Assembly (NCBI GenBank): GCA_963514095.1
Contig: OY741266.1
Span: 3,551,501 to 3,615,500, forward strand
DNA: 64,000 bases
From: Eutrigla gurnardus
Lineage: Eukaryota; Chordata; Actinopteri; Perciformes; Triglidae
Reading direction: 5' to 3'
Positions 11,460-22,330 of the stretch are shown here, piece after piece. The notes under the pieces are model-generated. The model made no database searches and was not told the DNA's origin. It saw nothing but the letters and a program-made list of their open reading frames with translations. A program made the translations under genes and the position numbers. The first letter of the stretch is position 1; the number at the start of each line of letters is the position of its first letter.

Positions 11460-14400
11460 TTTAAAGTTTATGGCGAAGGTTCAACTGAAAGCTGTCTGAG
11501 GTGCATGTAAAGTTTGGAACAGATTAGACAATGTATGAAGTCATTAGCAGGTGTGGAATGTTTTATGACGGTTGATCTGGTGGAAAGCAGACTGGAACTG
11601 CATTTGCTGCTTCACAGAGACAGAAGCTCCTTCCATTCACCGTCTGTTTACAGTCACAGAGCTGACAACCTTCTCCATGTCTCACTTCCTCCCCCTAGTG
11701 GTTGCTGCCTGTGTGTCTGTCCGCTCTGCACGGATTAGTGAGTGAGAGGAATGAGTGAGTTACGCAGTGGGTTTAAAACATTGTTTTTGCCCACTTCATG
11801 TTGACTTTAGGCAGTGGGTCCAAGAGGATTCTTGTACATTTCCACATAGTCTATCTAGCAAAAAATATTTCATGCACGTACGCCCAACCTAAAGGGCGGG
11901 CTGTTACTCAGAAAAATGGCATAAAATCAGTTACATTTCATGTTGCCATTAGGTGGCGCTCTGATTGTGAGTCAATATTGCAGTGCAGATACGCTCAGGG
12001 TGGGACTCTTATTAAACTTGAGAAGTTTGAACCAGTTCAGACACTGGACACTGAAGTTATAACAGTTTAGAGTATTGTGGCAAAGCATGACATTCATCTG
12101 TGTTCGTGGCGCTCTCCTGGCCACACCATTTGACCTATGTAAGACCTTTTGATGATTTTTCATCATCGAGGACTCTAGAACAGGCTCGCAAAGTTTGGTA
12201 GGGATCGGATCAATGCTGTAGGAGCAGGTCGTTGGAATACACTGCATGAAAAAGGCGAAAAATTCGGTTAAATTTGACATAAAATGCAAAATAGCTGACT
12301 TCCTGTACATTTGTCGGGCATGGGTCCCAGGGTTTCTTGTACATCTCTACATGTTCTATGTACCTACAAAGTTTCATGCATTTACGTCAAAGTTAAAGGT
12401 GTTCAATCTCTTAAAAGGAGCGGTAAAAGTGTAAAAACATGATATTTCCAGGTACCATCAGGTGGCGCTCTGACCTCAGGTCAATATTGCAGTGCAGATA
12501 CGTTCAGGGTGGGACTCTTATCAAACTTGAGAAGTTTGAACCAGATCAGACAATGGACACTGAAGTTATAACAGTTTAGAGTTTTGTGAAGCATGACATT
12601 CATCCGCACTCGTGGCGCTGTCCTAGCCACGCCCTTTGACTTATGTAAGACCTTTTGATGATTTTAAATCATTGCGGCATCTAGAACAGTCTCACAAAGT
12701 TTGGTAGGAATCAGATCAACGGTCTAGGAGGAGTTCGTTAAAATACTGCATACAAAAGGCGAAAAAAATCGGTTAAAATGTCACATTAAATTCAAAATGG
12801 CTGATTTCCTGTACATTTTAGGGCATGGGTCCAAGAGGCTTTTTTGTACATCTCTACATGTTCTACGTACCTACAAAGTTTCATGCGGGTACGTCAAAGC
12901 TAAAGGTGATCTTTCTCTTCAGAGGAGCGGTAAAAGTGTAAAAACATGATATTTGCAGGTACCATCAGGTGGCGCTCTGAACTCATGTCAATATTGCAGT
13001 GCACACGTGTTCAGGGTGGGACTCTCATGAAACGTGAGAAGTTTGAACCAGATTGGATGATGGACACTGAAGTTATAACAGTTTAGAGTATTGTGGCAGA
13101 GCATGAAATTCGTCCGTGTTCATGGCGCTGCCCTGGCCATGCCCTTTGACTTATGTAAGACCTTTCGATGATTTTGCATCGTTGAGGCCTGTAGAACAGT
13201 CTCAGTGAGTATGGCAGCAATCGGATGAACGCTGTAAGAGGAGTTCGTTAAAATACAATCCCTACAATAGGTAAAATGGGGAAAATGGCCTAAAATGGCT
13301 GATTAACTGTAGCGCCCCCGAGTGGTCAATATTGATAAAACTTTCAGAATATGTTCCAGGGAGAGATGTCAACACATCCTGCAAGTTTCGAGCAGATTGA
13401 CATTGTATGCTGAAGTTACAATGACTTCCTTTACACTGGCAAAACGCAACGCCCTGGCCACGCCCTTTGACTTATGTAAGACCTTTTGAAATATGTTCAT
13501 CATTGAAGACTTGAGTACATGGTGACCAAGTTTGAGGTGAATCTGATAATGCTGCTAGGAACAGTGCGCTTAAGTATAAATCTTAATACTTTCTATTGCC
13601 AGTAGGTGGCGCTCTGAATAGGAGTCAATATTGCAGTGCAGATGTGTTCAGGGTGGTACTTTTGACAAATATGTGAAGTTTTGATCATATCAGACAATGT
13701 ACATTGAAGTTATAACAGTTTAGATTTTTGTGGTCAAAGCATGTAATTCGTCCATGTTCAGGACGCCGTCCTGGCCACGCCCTTGGACTTATGTAAGACC
13801 CTTTCGATGATTTTGCATCGTTGAGGCCTCTAGAACAGTCTCAGCGAGTTTGGCATGAATCGGATCACCGGTGTAGGAGGAGTTCGTTAAAATATAAAGC
13901 CTACAATTGGCTAAAATGGCCTAAAATGGCCCAAAACGGCTGATTTACTGTAGCGCCCCCGAGTGGTCAATTTTAATAAAACTTTCAGGATATGTTCCAG
14001 GGACATATGTCAACACATCCTGCAAGTTTCGTGATGATTGGGTTAAAAATTGTGGAGTTATGTGTATTGATTTCTAGAGCCCCGCCCCTCTAATGTTCAT
14101 TGGCTCATAACTTCTGAACGCAACAATATCAAAGCCTTTAATAGTACTTGATCAGCTTGGTGTAATGATGATCCACAGCAATTTTGGTGAGAATCGGATC
14201 TATGGTTTAGGAAAAATGAGCAAAAACGCGTTTTTCACAAAATTCAAAATGGCGGAAAATTTCGGTAGGCGGACTTTGGTGCCATAATGTAATTTTTTGT
14301 AGATCACACGGATCTGCATGTCTGTGCAAAATTTCAAGTCAATTGGAGTTACGGTGTGAGCTGGCGATCCTTCTTTGCGTTAGGTGGCGCTAGCGAGCCA

Positions 14401-14560
14401 CTTTTCTGTTGCCAACTATGAAACCTTTAAAAATGTTTTCAACTTCTGAATATGACAAGGCCTCCAAAATGGCACCCGAAGTGGCGGAAAAATAAGAATA
14501 AGAAACCGTACAGTTTCAATAGGGCTTCGCTGCCCGACGTTGTCGGCGCTCGGGCCCTAA
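11460..14560 (+). mobile_element. composite non-autonomous element with ~0.5 kb internal repeats, possible Helitron
   Basis: The region is non-coding. A block starting GGTGGCGCTCTGA and running into GTCAATATTGCAGTGCA recurs at about 11952, 12463, 12969 and 13605 (spacing about 511, 506 and 636). A second block, TTTGACTTATGTAAGACC or a close variant, follows each and recurs near 12128, 12647, 13147, 13465 and 13788. The right end is AATAGGGCTTCGCTGCCCGAC-GTT-GTCGGCGCTCGGGCCCTAATT. It has a CCGAC/GTCGG hairpin close to a CTAAT terminus, as expected for Helitron 3' ends. A related end lies inverted at 54861. The left boundary is approximate and no 5' TC end was identified. Confidence 0.6.
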
Positions 14561-14947
14561 TTATTATACACAAGACTACACGCTACGCGACTATAGGAGT
14601 AGACTACAAGACTACAGTTTGCCATCTCATTACAAGATCTTTTTTGTGTGAAATGAACAACTTATCCCTAACACTGAATTTTTCATAAATTATACTTAAT
14701 AGCCCAAATAAAAACATTTCACGCCGGTGCGTCTTTTACGCATTCCGAGGTGCCCGTTTGATCTTGGATGGGCTTGGATTCGGACATTACTACATTTCAG
14801 GATTTTCAATGGTAACAGATAAGGTCATGATAATAATCATCTTGCTTTATTATTATTAGCACTACCATCTCCTCAAACTAAACAAGCAGCGTCTCGGAGC
14901 TGTCATTTTCCTAAATGGGCCGCGGGACTCGATGTTTCGCGCTGTAG
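14561..14947. other. no recognisable gene
   Basis: This is AT-rich flank after the composite element, starting with short ACTACA-rich repeats (14572-14620). No domain was seen. Confidence 0.4.
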
Positions 14948-14992
14948 GCATTTTAATAGCGCATTTAATAGCGCATTTAATAGCGCATTTTA
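14948..14992. repeat. 13-bp tandem repeat (TAATAGCGCATTT)
   Basis: Three consecutive copies of TAATAGCGCATTT are seen. Confidence 0.85.
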
Positions 14993-14996
14993 ATCT

Positions 14997-15100
14997 GATC
15001 AGTTAACCGGTTTCAACCGGTTAACTGATCTCGGTAGGCTCGGTAGGCGAGCCTAGGCTCGGTAGGCGATCAAAAATATTTTTAGTTTTGGCCATCCCTA
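14997..15100. mobile_element. hAT-like end with perfect 16-bp palindrome
   Basis: Positions 14997-15030 form a perfect inverted repeat (16-bp arms, 2-bp loop) with core GTTAACCGGTT. Repeats of CGGTAGGC follow, and the segment ends GGCCATCCCTA at 15090-15100. That terminus (TAGGGATGGCC on the other strand) is typical of fish hAT ends. The other end of the element was not found. Confidence 0.45.
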
Positions 15101-15394
15101 ATTCGAAGAAGCAGCAGAGATGGCGAGTCCGGAGCAATCCAATGATAAGTTGGCATTTTCAAGGTGGAGATGTCTGTTCTACTCATTTCAACTGACTTGT
15201 GAAAACTGCTCAGAAAAATCCAAATTCTTTGACATGAAGCAACTTTTTTTTTTACAGTAACGCAAATAGTTACTTTCCCTGGTAACGAGTTACTTTTATT
15301 ATAAAGTAATTCAGTTACTAACTCAGTTACTTTTTGGAACAAGTAGTGAGTAACTATAACTAATTACTTTTTTAAAGTAACGTTCCCAACACTG
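15101..15394. mobile_element. hAT-type element end fragment (CAGTGTTGGG terminus)
   Basis: The right boundary is CGTTCCCAACACTG at 15381-15394, which is CAGTGTTGGGAACG on the minus strand. It is preceded by stretches rich in GTAACT and TTACTTTTT blocks. This is the familiar terminal region of a widespread teleost hAT non-autonomous family. Only one terminus is present. Confidence 0.7.
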
Positions 15395-15417
15395 ATTGTC
15401 ATTTACTTAAATGAACA

Positions 15418-15653
15418 GAAGGTGGCCACTCTGCAGCATGCTGCATATTTGGCTGACGAGACTGGTCATTTGGGGTCACCAAAACATACAATCGCATCCT
15501 CAAACATTTCTTTTGGCCGGGTATGAAGGCAGAGGTAGTGCGTCACTGTAAAACTTGCCGCACCTGTCAGATTGTGGGAAAACCAAATCAGGTTGTGCCT
15601 CCAGCCCCTCTGCACCCTATTCCAGCTTTTGGTGAGCAATTTGAGCAGTGAAA
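15418..15653 (+). pseudogene. Ty3/gypsy integrase zinc-binding (H2C2) domain relic, Gmr1-like
   Basis: In one frame from 15475 the sequence reads TKTYNRILKHFFWPGMKAEV and on through HCKTCRTCQIVGKPN. It is preceded in another frame by DETGHLG. The expected H...H...C..C pattern of a retroviral-type integrase zinc-binding domain is complete if one frameshift at about 15474 is allowed. The reading stops at TGA after GEQFEQ near 15650, where a SINE begins. The piece lies upstream of RT and RNase H pieces of the same kind of element (15999-16443). That is the IN-RT-RH order of Gmr1-like gypsy elements. Confidence 0.8.
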
Positions 15654-15663
15654 AACAGTGATT

Positions 15664-15850
15664 TAGGGGTGCGCAGGTGGAGGAGTGGCTAGAGTGGCAT
15701 GTATGTATACACGTATGCATAAGCCTCCAACCCCGGTTCGAATCCTGTCAGAAAGTCTTTAGCTGCATGTCACAACTCCCTCTCTCTCTCCTGTTTTTCA
15801 TATCTATCCACTGCTAATAAAATACGTCTATGCCTGAAAAAATCGTAAAA
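15664..15850 (+). mobile_element. tRNA-derived SINE
   Basis: The segment has an A-box-like GTGGAGGAGTGGCTAGAGTGG and a B box GGTTCGAATCC at about 15736-15746. The body GCTGCATGTCACAACTCCCT is followed by CT-rich sequence and an A-rich 3' end after CTATGCCTGAAAAAA. This body is typical of a common fish tRNA-SINE. It inserted into the gypsy integrase relic. Confidence 0.75.
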
Positions 15851-15854
15851 AAAA

Positions 15855-15995
15855 ATACCGCGCTTTTGGGGAGGAGTGCCTGCGCCAGACTGCGCCGTGC
15901 ACGAAACTTGCAAAGTCCAGGCGGACACACCCCCTCGGCGCGGCGCGGCGCAAGTGCGCTGAGCCCCGACTGCGCCTGGTGTACGAAACTAGGGC
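15855..15995. repeat. GC-rich imperfect inverted repeat, MITE-like
   Basis: Blocks TGCGCCAGACTGCGCCGTGCACGAAAC and GCGCCTGGTGTACGAAACTAGGGCCC suggest a short GC-rich hairpin-type element with CGGCGCGGCGCGGCGC in the centre. Boundaries are uncertain. Confidence 0.35.
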
Positions 15996-15998
15996 CCT

Positions 15999-16443
15999 GA
16001 GTCTCATCTGTCCTACCTGCATGACGGGCAGCGTAGTGACGTAGTAAATCTGCTCTCCTCACATCCCTCTTTGTTTGGTGATGTGCCTTCCCAAACCAGT
16101 GTGTTGTCTCATGACGTCAATGTTTGCTCTGCTGCGCCCATCAAGCAGCATGCATATCGCTGTCCACTCCCAAAGAGGGAGGTGATGAAGCAGGAGCCGG
16201 AATATCTGTTGGTAAAAGCACCACTGATGTTGAGAAGTGGGAGGTTTGCTAAGGCCACCGTCACCTATCTGGGGAAGCAAGTGGGCCATGGTCAGGTCAG
16301 GTCAATTTAAACGCCACCAGCTCAACTACTCCACAATAGAGAAGGAGACACTTGCCATGCTCCTTTCTCTACAGCATTTTGAGGTGTATGTGGGCTCCAG
16401 TCCCACCATTATGTTGGTGTACACTGACCATAACCCCCTAGGG
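15999..16443 (+). pseudogene. Ty3/gypsy RT and RNase H relic, Gmr1-like
   Basis: The first frame (15999-16308) reads through SLFGDVPSQTSVLSHDV and APIKQHAYRCPLPKREVM, the segment leading into gypsy RT. It then jumps to FAKATVTYLGKQVGHGQVR, a late RT segment, so the RT core including the YxDD box is deleted. A second frame gives HQLNYSTIEKETLAMLLSLQ and VYTDHNPL, typical of gypsy RNase H. The relic continues the integrase piece at 15418-15653. It ends abruptly at about 16443, where a LINE sequence begins in the same frame. Confidence 0.8.
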
Positions 16444-17850
16444 AACCCAACAACTGCAACCAAGGCAGATGTGACTCCAGACCACCAACCATTGACTCTC
16501 TCCCCCACTGATGTAGGAGCGGTGCTGAGTAGGGGTCCTGATGGCATCCCTGGACGTGTTCTCAGAGCCTGTTCTGGGGAGCTGGCAGGAGTGCTGACGG
16601 ACATATTCAACCTGTCCTTGGCGCATGCTGTGGTACCGGCCTGCTTCAAATCCACCTCCATCGTCCCGATACCCAAAAACTCCAATCCATCAAGCCTCAA
16701 TGACCACCGCCCGGTAGCCCTCACCCCCATCATCAAAAAGTGCTTCGAGCAGCTGGTCCTAGCACACCTCAAATCCTGTTTCCCCCCCACCCTGGACCCC
16801 CACCAATTTGCATACCATCCGAACAGGAGCACAGAGGAGGCAGTCTCCATAGCGCTGCACTCTGTCCTCTCACACCTGGACAATAAAAACACATACGCCA
16901 GAAAGCTGTTCATAGACTTCAGTTCAGCATTTAACACAGTCATCCCCTTACAACTCATCAGGAAACTCACAGACCTCGGCATCAGTTCCCTCATGTGCAA
17001 CTGGTTACTGGACTTCCTGACCAGCCGGCCCCATAATGTGCGGCTGGATAACCACTGCTCATCTATCATCACCATGAACACGTACCACAAGGCTGTGTGA
17101 TGAGTCCCTTCCTTTACTCCCTCCTCACCCATGACTGCAGACCTGTCGATGGTTCCAATACCATCAAGTTTGCAGATGACACCACGGTGATCGGCCTCAT
17201 CAAAGACAGCGAGGAGACCGCCTACAGGGAGGAGGTGGATCGTCTGGCTGAGTGGTGCGACACCAATAACCTGCTGCTCAACACCGAGAAGACCAAGGAG
17301 CTCATCATGGACTTCAGGAGGATTGCTGACCCACATCCACCCATCTACATCAAGGGGACGGCGGTGCAGCGTGTGAACAGCTTCAAGTTCCTGGGAGTCC
17401 ACATCTCCGAGGATCTCACCTGGACGACCGGCTGCTCCAAGCTGGTCAAGAAGGCTCACCAGCGCCTCTTCTTCCTGAGGTCTCTGAGGAAGAACCACCT
17501 GTCCTCAGACATCCTGGTGAACTTCTACCACTGCACCATCGAGAGCATCCTGACCAACTGAATCACAGTCTGGTACGGGAACTACTCTGCCTCGGACCAG
17601 AAGGCGTTGCAGAGGGTGGTGAAAGCCGCCCCGCGCATCACCGGAGCACCACTTCCTGCCATAGAAGACATCTACAGGAAGCGGTGTCTGAAAAGGGCTG
17701 GGAAAATCATCAAAAACCCCAGTCACCCAGCACATGGACTCTTCACCCTCCTGCCCTCTGGGAGGTGCTACAGGAGCCTCCGGACTAAGACCACCAGGTA
17801 CCGGAACAGCTTCTTTCCCACAGCTTTCACACTCCTGAACTCTCCCTTTG
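16444..17850 (+). pseudogene. Rex-like (Jockey-superfamily type) LINE reverse transcriptase, broken
   Basis: This is a 5'-truncated non-LTR retrotransposon. It contains the RT fingers/palm (CFKSTSIVPIPKNSNPSSLN, HRPVALTPIIKKCFEQLV), motif A as LFIDFSSAFNTV, a PQGCV block (17085-17099), motif C as FADDTTV, and the downstream FLGVHISEDLTW region. It ends in the C-terminal KRCLKRAGKII and SFFPTAFTLLNS. Two breaks are visible: a frameshift near 17080 just before PQGCV, and a TGA at 17559 where related LINEs have Cys before ITVWYG. I place it near Rex1/Babar-like LINEs, but the clade is uncertain. No 3' tail was identified. Confidence 0.85.
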
Positions 17851-17885
17851 AAGTTGATCCTTATGAAATTATGTATTCCAACTAA

Positions 17886-18460
17886 ACGGCTCCGAGGACG
17901 GCGACATCTTTGCTCTCCAGTGGTTTGCCTCCTACCTTTCCAACAGATCCTTCTCTGTTAACATCGGTAATCTTCACTCTTCATCTGCTCCAATCACATG
18001 CGGTGTACCCCAGGGTTCCATTCTAGGCCCCATCCTATTCGCCCTATACCTGCTCCCTTTAGGCTCCATTCTCCAAAAGCACAATATCGCATATCATTGC
18101 TACGCCGATGATACACAGTTATATCTCCCGCTCAAACCTGGTCATAGCAACAACTCCACCTTGGAGTCCATTCTTGACTGCCTCCAAGACGTCAAACTAT
18201 GGTTGGCAAATAACTATCTCCAACTAAATGACGGGAAGACAGAAGTGGTCTTCTTTGGCCCCCCAAACTCCTCCATAGGTATAATAAATCACTTAGGTCC
18301 CCTGGCGCCCAATCTTCATACCCATGCCAGAAATCTTGGGGTGATCTTCGATCAAGATTTAAAATTTGACAAACAAATAAAATCTGTGGTGAAAAGTTGT
18401 TTTTTCCAACTACGAAACATTGCAAAACTGAAATCAATTATCTCCCTCTCTGACCTTCTT
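17886..18460 (+). pseudogene. L2-clade LINE RT, upstream half of split copy
   Basis: The sequence starts inside RT and reads LQWFASYLSNRSFSVNIGNL, then CGVPQGSILGPILFALYLLP, YADDTQLYLPLKPG and ARNLGVIFDQDLKFD. This is closely similar in layout to the intact L2 at 60606-63533. It is 5'-truncated and joined directly to the previous LINE. It breaks off after SLSD near 18460 and resumes at about 19763. Confidence 0.85.
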
Positions 18461-19762
18461 GCGTTGCCGTCCTATTTTTGAAGAAAAGGCTGAAAACGAC
18501 ATACCCAAAGTAAAATGGTTACTGTTTTTGAACCCTTATGACTACAGGCACAAAGCTGAGCATTCCTGAAAGATAACCCTTTGAATTTTCTTCTGCAGGT
18601 GTCAGATATACTCTAAGTGTTACTGACACTGAGTTACTGCAGCTCAAACATGCATTTTTTTTGCCTCGCCTAAATTATTTTTCTTTACGAATGAAACAAG
18701 TTCGCTGTGGCTGTTATAGATAGGCCTAAAAGTTGAATGAAGCCACAGCCACAAGCCTGACCAACAACTGGTAGAAAGTAGATAAAAAGACACCCAAAAA
18801 TGAGCTTTGCAAGTGCAGTGTTGTAGGGCAATGTCAGACGGAGCTGCATCTGGAACAAAGTGTTCCAAATGAGATTATGGGTATTTTTAGGTATATAATT
18901 CTACTTTTTTTGTTGTTTATTTCACCAGTTCTACAACTACTACTAATAAAACCAACATTTTTTTAATGTTTCTTTACATAACAGCCTTCTGTAATGAGAC
19001 GCTGCATAACTATCATATCTGCAGGTCACAGTCTGACCTTTCTGAGCTGCTGCGCTCTCAGCCTCAAGCCCCCTCCCCTCATGTAACATACCGCTGGAAT
19101 CGTAAGCTCATTGGCTATAAGACCTGTCAGTCAAAAATGTACTCCTCTGCCTATTGGCTCTCTGCCTGGGGATTCTCGTGGTTGGTCAGCCGAGAGCCAG
19201 TGAAGCACTGGCTCTCTTGATGGACAGATTTTTCAGCCAATCCGGATCGTAGGATCGTGGAAGGGGGCTTGTTTTGTCGCCAGGAAGTAGCGCTACACGG
19301 AGTTAGCAAAGTCCGTCATCGAAGAGCGATAACTAGCGATAAACAGCTATAAACAATCTTTTGTTCAGAAACTCACAACGTCAACACATGGCGTGTTATG
19401 GATGACTACCGGAGATCGCGTGCTCGTGGGACTAAACGAAGTAGCTACTTTTGTTCGTTGGACTCTTACCGTTCTCTGGATATAAGGATTAGCATGCAAC
19501 ATGTTCTTTTTGGACTTCGAGACAGCTCGAAAGGTAGGGAACTCCTGTCATATTGTTGTTATTTTTCTGTGCACTCCTTGCACACATGCTGTGTTTGCTT
19601 TTGATGGGTTTTCCGTGAGCATAAAACGGCGTACTTTTTCGATTCGCGAGACTCGTAGCTTTCAAATGATGTGTAATATGACTCAGACACAAAAAAATAA
19701 TATGCGAGTAAACAGAATGAATGGGAAAACTAGTGCAAAACGGCCCGTCGGCGGGCCTGACT
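18461..19762. mobile_element. unidentified ~1.3 kb insertion splitting an L2 LINE
   Basis: L2 coding sequence stops after CTCTCTGAC and resumes after GGGCCTGACTAGAAGACAGG. CTGAC therefore occurs on both sides, a possible 5-bp target duplication. The insert has no recognisable protein domain or long terminal repeats. A leader-like part (19250-19500) holds an ATG at 19399 with an Arg/Ser-rich start. It may be a non-autonomous or degraded DNA transposon; no family is assigned. Confidence 0.6.
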
Positions 19763-20412
19763 AGAAGACAGGTAATACAGTTACCAACGCCCTGATTACC
19801 TCTAGGCTGGACTATTGCAACTCACTTTATTTAGGTATTAGCCAGTCATCACTATCCCGCTTACAGTTGGTTCAGAATTCTGCTGCCAGATTGATAACAG
19901 GAACTAGGAGGCAAGAACACATAACACCCATACTAGCATCCCTTCATTGGCTCCCCATCAAGTACAGGACAGAGTTTAAAGTTCTTTTATTTGTTTTTCA
20001 AGCACTACATGGCCTGGCCCCCCAATACATTTGTGACCTACTCTCCCCCCTTTCCAACCCAAGGATTCTTAGATCCTCGAATCTACAGCTCCTGACCGTT
20101 CCCCGGTCTAGGCTACGAGGAAAGGGCGATCGTGCCTTTGCCGTTGCAGCCCCAAGACTATGGAACAGCCTACCCACTCCAATTAGGTGCTCCTCCTCTG
20201 CAGCTGCCTTTAAGGCAAATCTAAAAACCTTTTTGTTTGCCCAGGCCTTTAAATGTCCCTGATGGTCTTAAGTGTGGTCTCAATGTGTGTGTCATTTTTG
20301 TTTTTTTGTTTTTGTTTGTAATATTTTTGTTCACTGAACTGTACAGCACTTTGGTCAACCTTGGTTGTTTTTAAATGTGCTTTACAAATAAATTGATTTG
20401 ATTTGATTTGAA
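19763..20412 (+). pseudogene. L2-clade LINE, C-terminal half and 3' tail
   Basis: The reading continues the L2 at 17886-18460 after the insertion: ALITSRLDYCNSLYLGI, QNSAARLITGTRR, LASLHWLPIKYRTEFKVLLF, a GDRAFAVAAPRLWNSLP block and FKANLKTFLFAQAF, then TGA at 20260. The 3' UTR ends TGTGCTTTACAAATAAATTGATTTGATTTGATTTG. The repeated TTGAT/TTTGA tail is typical of L2-type LINEs with microsatellite 3' ends. Confidence 0.85.
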
Positions 20413-20817
20413 TGTGCAGTTCCATGCGCAATGGGGATTTCTGGATTACTGTACAGTGGCGGCATCTAGCGTCAGGAGCTGAAACATCGCTACGGTAGAG
20501 CTAAGAAGGCTCTCAGAGTGCTCCAGACCACCCTTACCAATGTATGACGTACGAAAGAGATTCACAGCAAAGAACGTTTCGGGAAACACGCAAAATGTTA
20601 AGTACTCTAAGTAGGGGTTACGAATGACGTAGCGTTAAGAAGGCTTCGGGAAACCGGGCCCTGTTTTCTTTGTCTCATTCAGGTGACACCCTCATCCTCC
20701 CCCTCCTCCTCATCAGTGTGTGGAGTGCCACACCTGAGGCTACTTGCCAATTAGGCAACTGGTATAAGTTGCCAGTGGGCTGGCACGCCCGGGGGGGACA
20801 TGCAGAAATCTGAGCAC
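20413..20817. other. no gene; possible MITE end near 20661
   Basis: A stretch ending GGCTTCGGGAAACCGGGCCCTG (20642-20663) with related CGTTTCGGGAAACACGC (20575-20591) looks like MITE subterminal sequence. The far end was not found, and the remainder is unassigned. Confidence 0.35.
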
Positions 20818-21423
20818 CAGGGGCTTGTTCCAGAAAGTAGGTTTTCCTGAAACTCTGAGTTTGTTAACCCTGAGAAGAGGGATACTCTGAGTTTTTCGTT
20901 CCAGAAAGAGAGGTAACTCAACCTTTAGGTCAGTTACCATAGTAACATTGCTTCAACATACCCTGAGTTTCTCCCTACATGTCTCCGCCTTTTTCCGGAA
21001 TCTGAACCAACTCTGAAAAAAATGTGCCGTTCTTTCCTCGTCAACCTAATCGATACGGAAATAAAAGTGATTCTAACATCTTTACGTCAGGAGAGGATTT
21101 TGATTACTTAGAAGGAAATTACCGTTTTATCTAAACAATATTCTCCGACATTTTCGACATTTCATATCACGGACATAAGGCAGATTCTTTGCAGAGCTCT
21201 TAAGATTTTTTTGCGAACAGGAGTTTTCTGAAAAAAAATATTTTCAATAAAAAAATCACTTCAATAAAAAAAAAAAAAACTTTTTCAATCATAGAAAAAA
21301 AGTTTTTGAACGAAAAAAAGATTTGAGACTCAAAAAAATGCATTTGGACACTTTTCTTTTTATTGAAAATGTTTTCTTTGATTGAAGTAATCTTTTTTGT
21401 GTTTGGGCCATATTATGGGTAGG

Positions 21424-21447
21424 ACATCCATCCATCCATCCATCCAT
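21424..21447. repeat. (CATC)n 3' tail of the RTE LINE
   Basis: This is a short CATC repeat at the 3' end of the minus-strand LINE, overlapping the end of the left target duplication (21417-21427). It fits the simple-repeat tails of RTE-type LINEs. Confidence 0.8.
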
Positions 21448-21457
21448 TTTCTTCCGC

Positions 21458-22330
21458 TTATCCGGGACCGGGTCGCGGGGGCAGCTGCCTGAGCAGGGAC
21501 GCCCAGACTTCCCTCTCCCCAGACACTTCCCCCAGCTCCTCCGGGAGGACCCCAAGGCGTTCCCAGGCCAGCCGGGTGACATAGTCACTCCAGCGTGTCC
21601 TGGGTCTTCCTCGGGGTCTCCTCCCGGTGGGGCATGCCTGGAACACCTCCCAAGGGAGGCGTCCAGGGGGCATCCGATGCAGATGCCCGAGCCACCTCAA
21701 CTGGCTCCTCTCGATGTGGAGGAGCAGCGGCTCTACTCCTAGCTCCCCCCGTGTGACGGAGCTCCTCACCCTATCTCTAAGGGAGCGCCCCGCCACCCTA
21801 CGGAGGAAGCTCATTTCGGCCGCTTGTATCCGGGATCTTATTCTTTCGGTCATGACCCAAAGTTCATGACCATAGGTGAGGGTAGGAACGTAGATTGACC
21901 GGTAAACCGAGAGCTTCGCCTTTCGGCTCAGCTCTCTCTTTACCACGACGGACCGATACAGCGACCGCATTACTGCAGCCGCTGCACCGATCCGCCTGTC
22001 AATCTCATGTTCCATCCTTCCCTCACTCGTGAACAAGACCCCAAGATACTTAAACTCCTCCACTTGAGGCAGGAACTCCCCCCTTACCTGGAGGGAGCAA
22101 GCCACCTTTTTCCGGTCGAGAACCATGGCCTCAGATTTGGAGGTGCTAATCCTCATCCCGGCTGCTTCACACTCGGCTGCAAACCGCCCCAGGACATGCT
22201 GGAGGTCCTGGCTCGAAGGAGCCAACAAGACCACATCGTCCGCAAAAAGCAGGGATGAAATCCAGTGGCTCCCGAACCAGATCCCCTCCGGCCCACGGCT
22301 GCGCCTAGAAAACCGGTGACAAAGGGCAGC
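21458..22330 (-). pseudogene. RTE-type LINE, RT C-terminal part after frameshift
   Basis: This frame supplies the rest of the reverse transcriptase: ISSLLFADDVVLLAPSSQDL (motif C as FADD), VEEFKYLGVLFTSEGRMEHE and a C-terminal domain with WLGHLHRMPPGRLPWEVFQ and RPRGRPRTRWSDYV, ending at TGA near 21458. It lies in a different frame from the upstream part. Around 22310-22330 the conserved segment between CPLSP and SRRSRG is shorter than I expect for the family, so a deletion of about 25 bp probably caused the frame change. Followed by the 3' UTR and CATC tail. Confidence 0.85.

Noticed and set aside
15664..15850. Functional tRNA gene
   Set aside because: Only the promoter-like boxes are tRNA-like; the remainder is a known type of fish SINE body.
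16326..17498. 390-codon minus-strand frame
   Set aside because: It is antisense to the LINE RT, whose motifs are on the plus strand.
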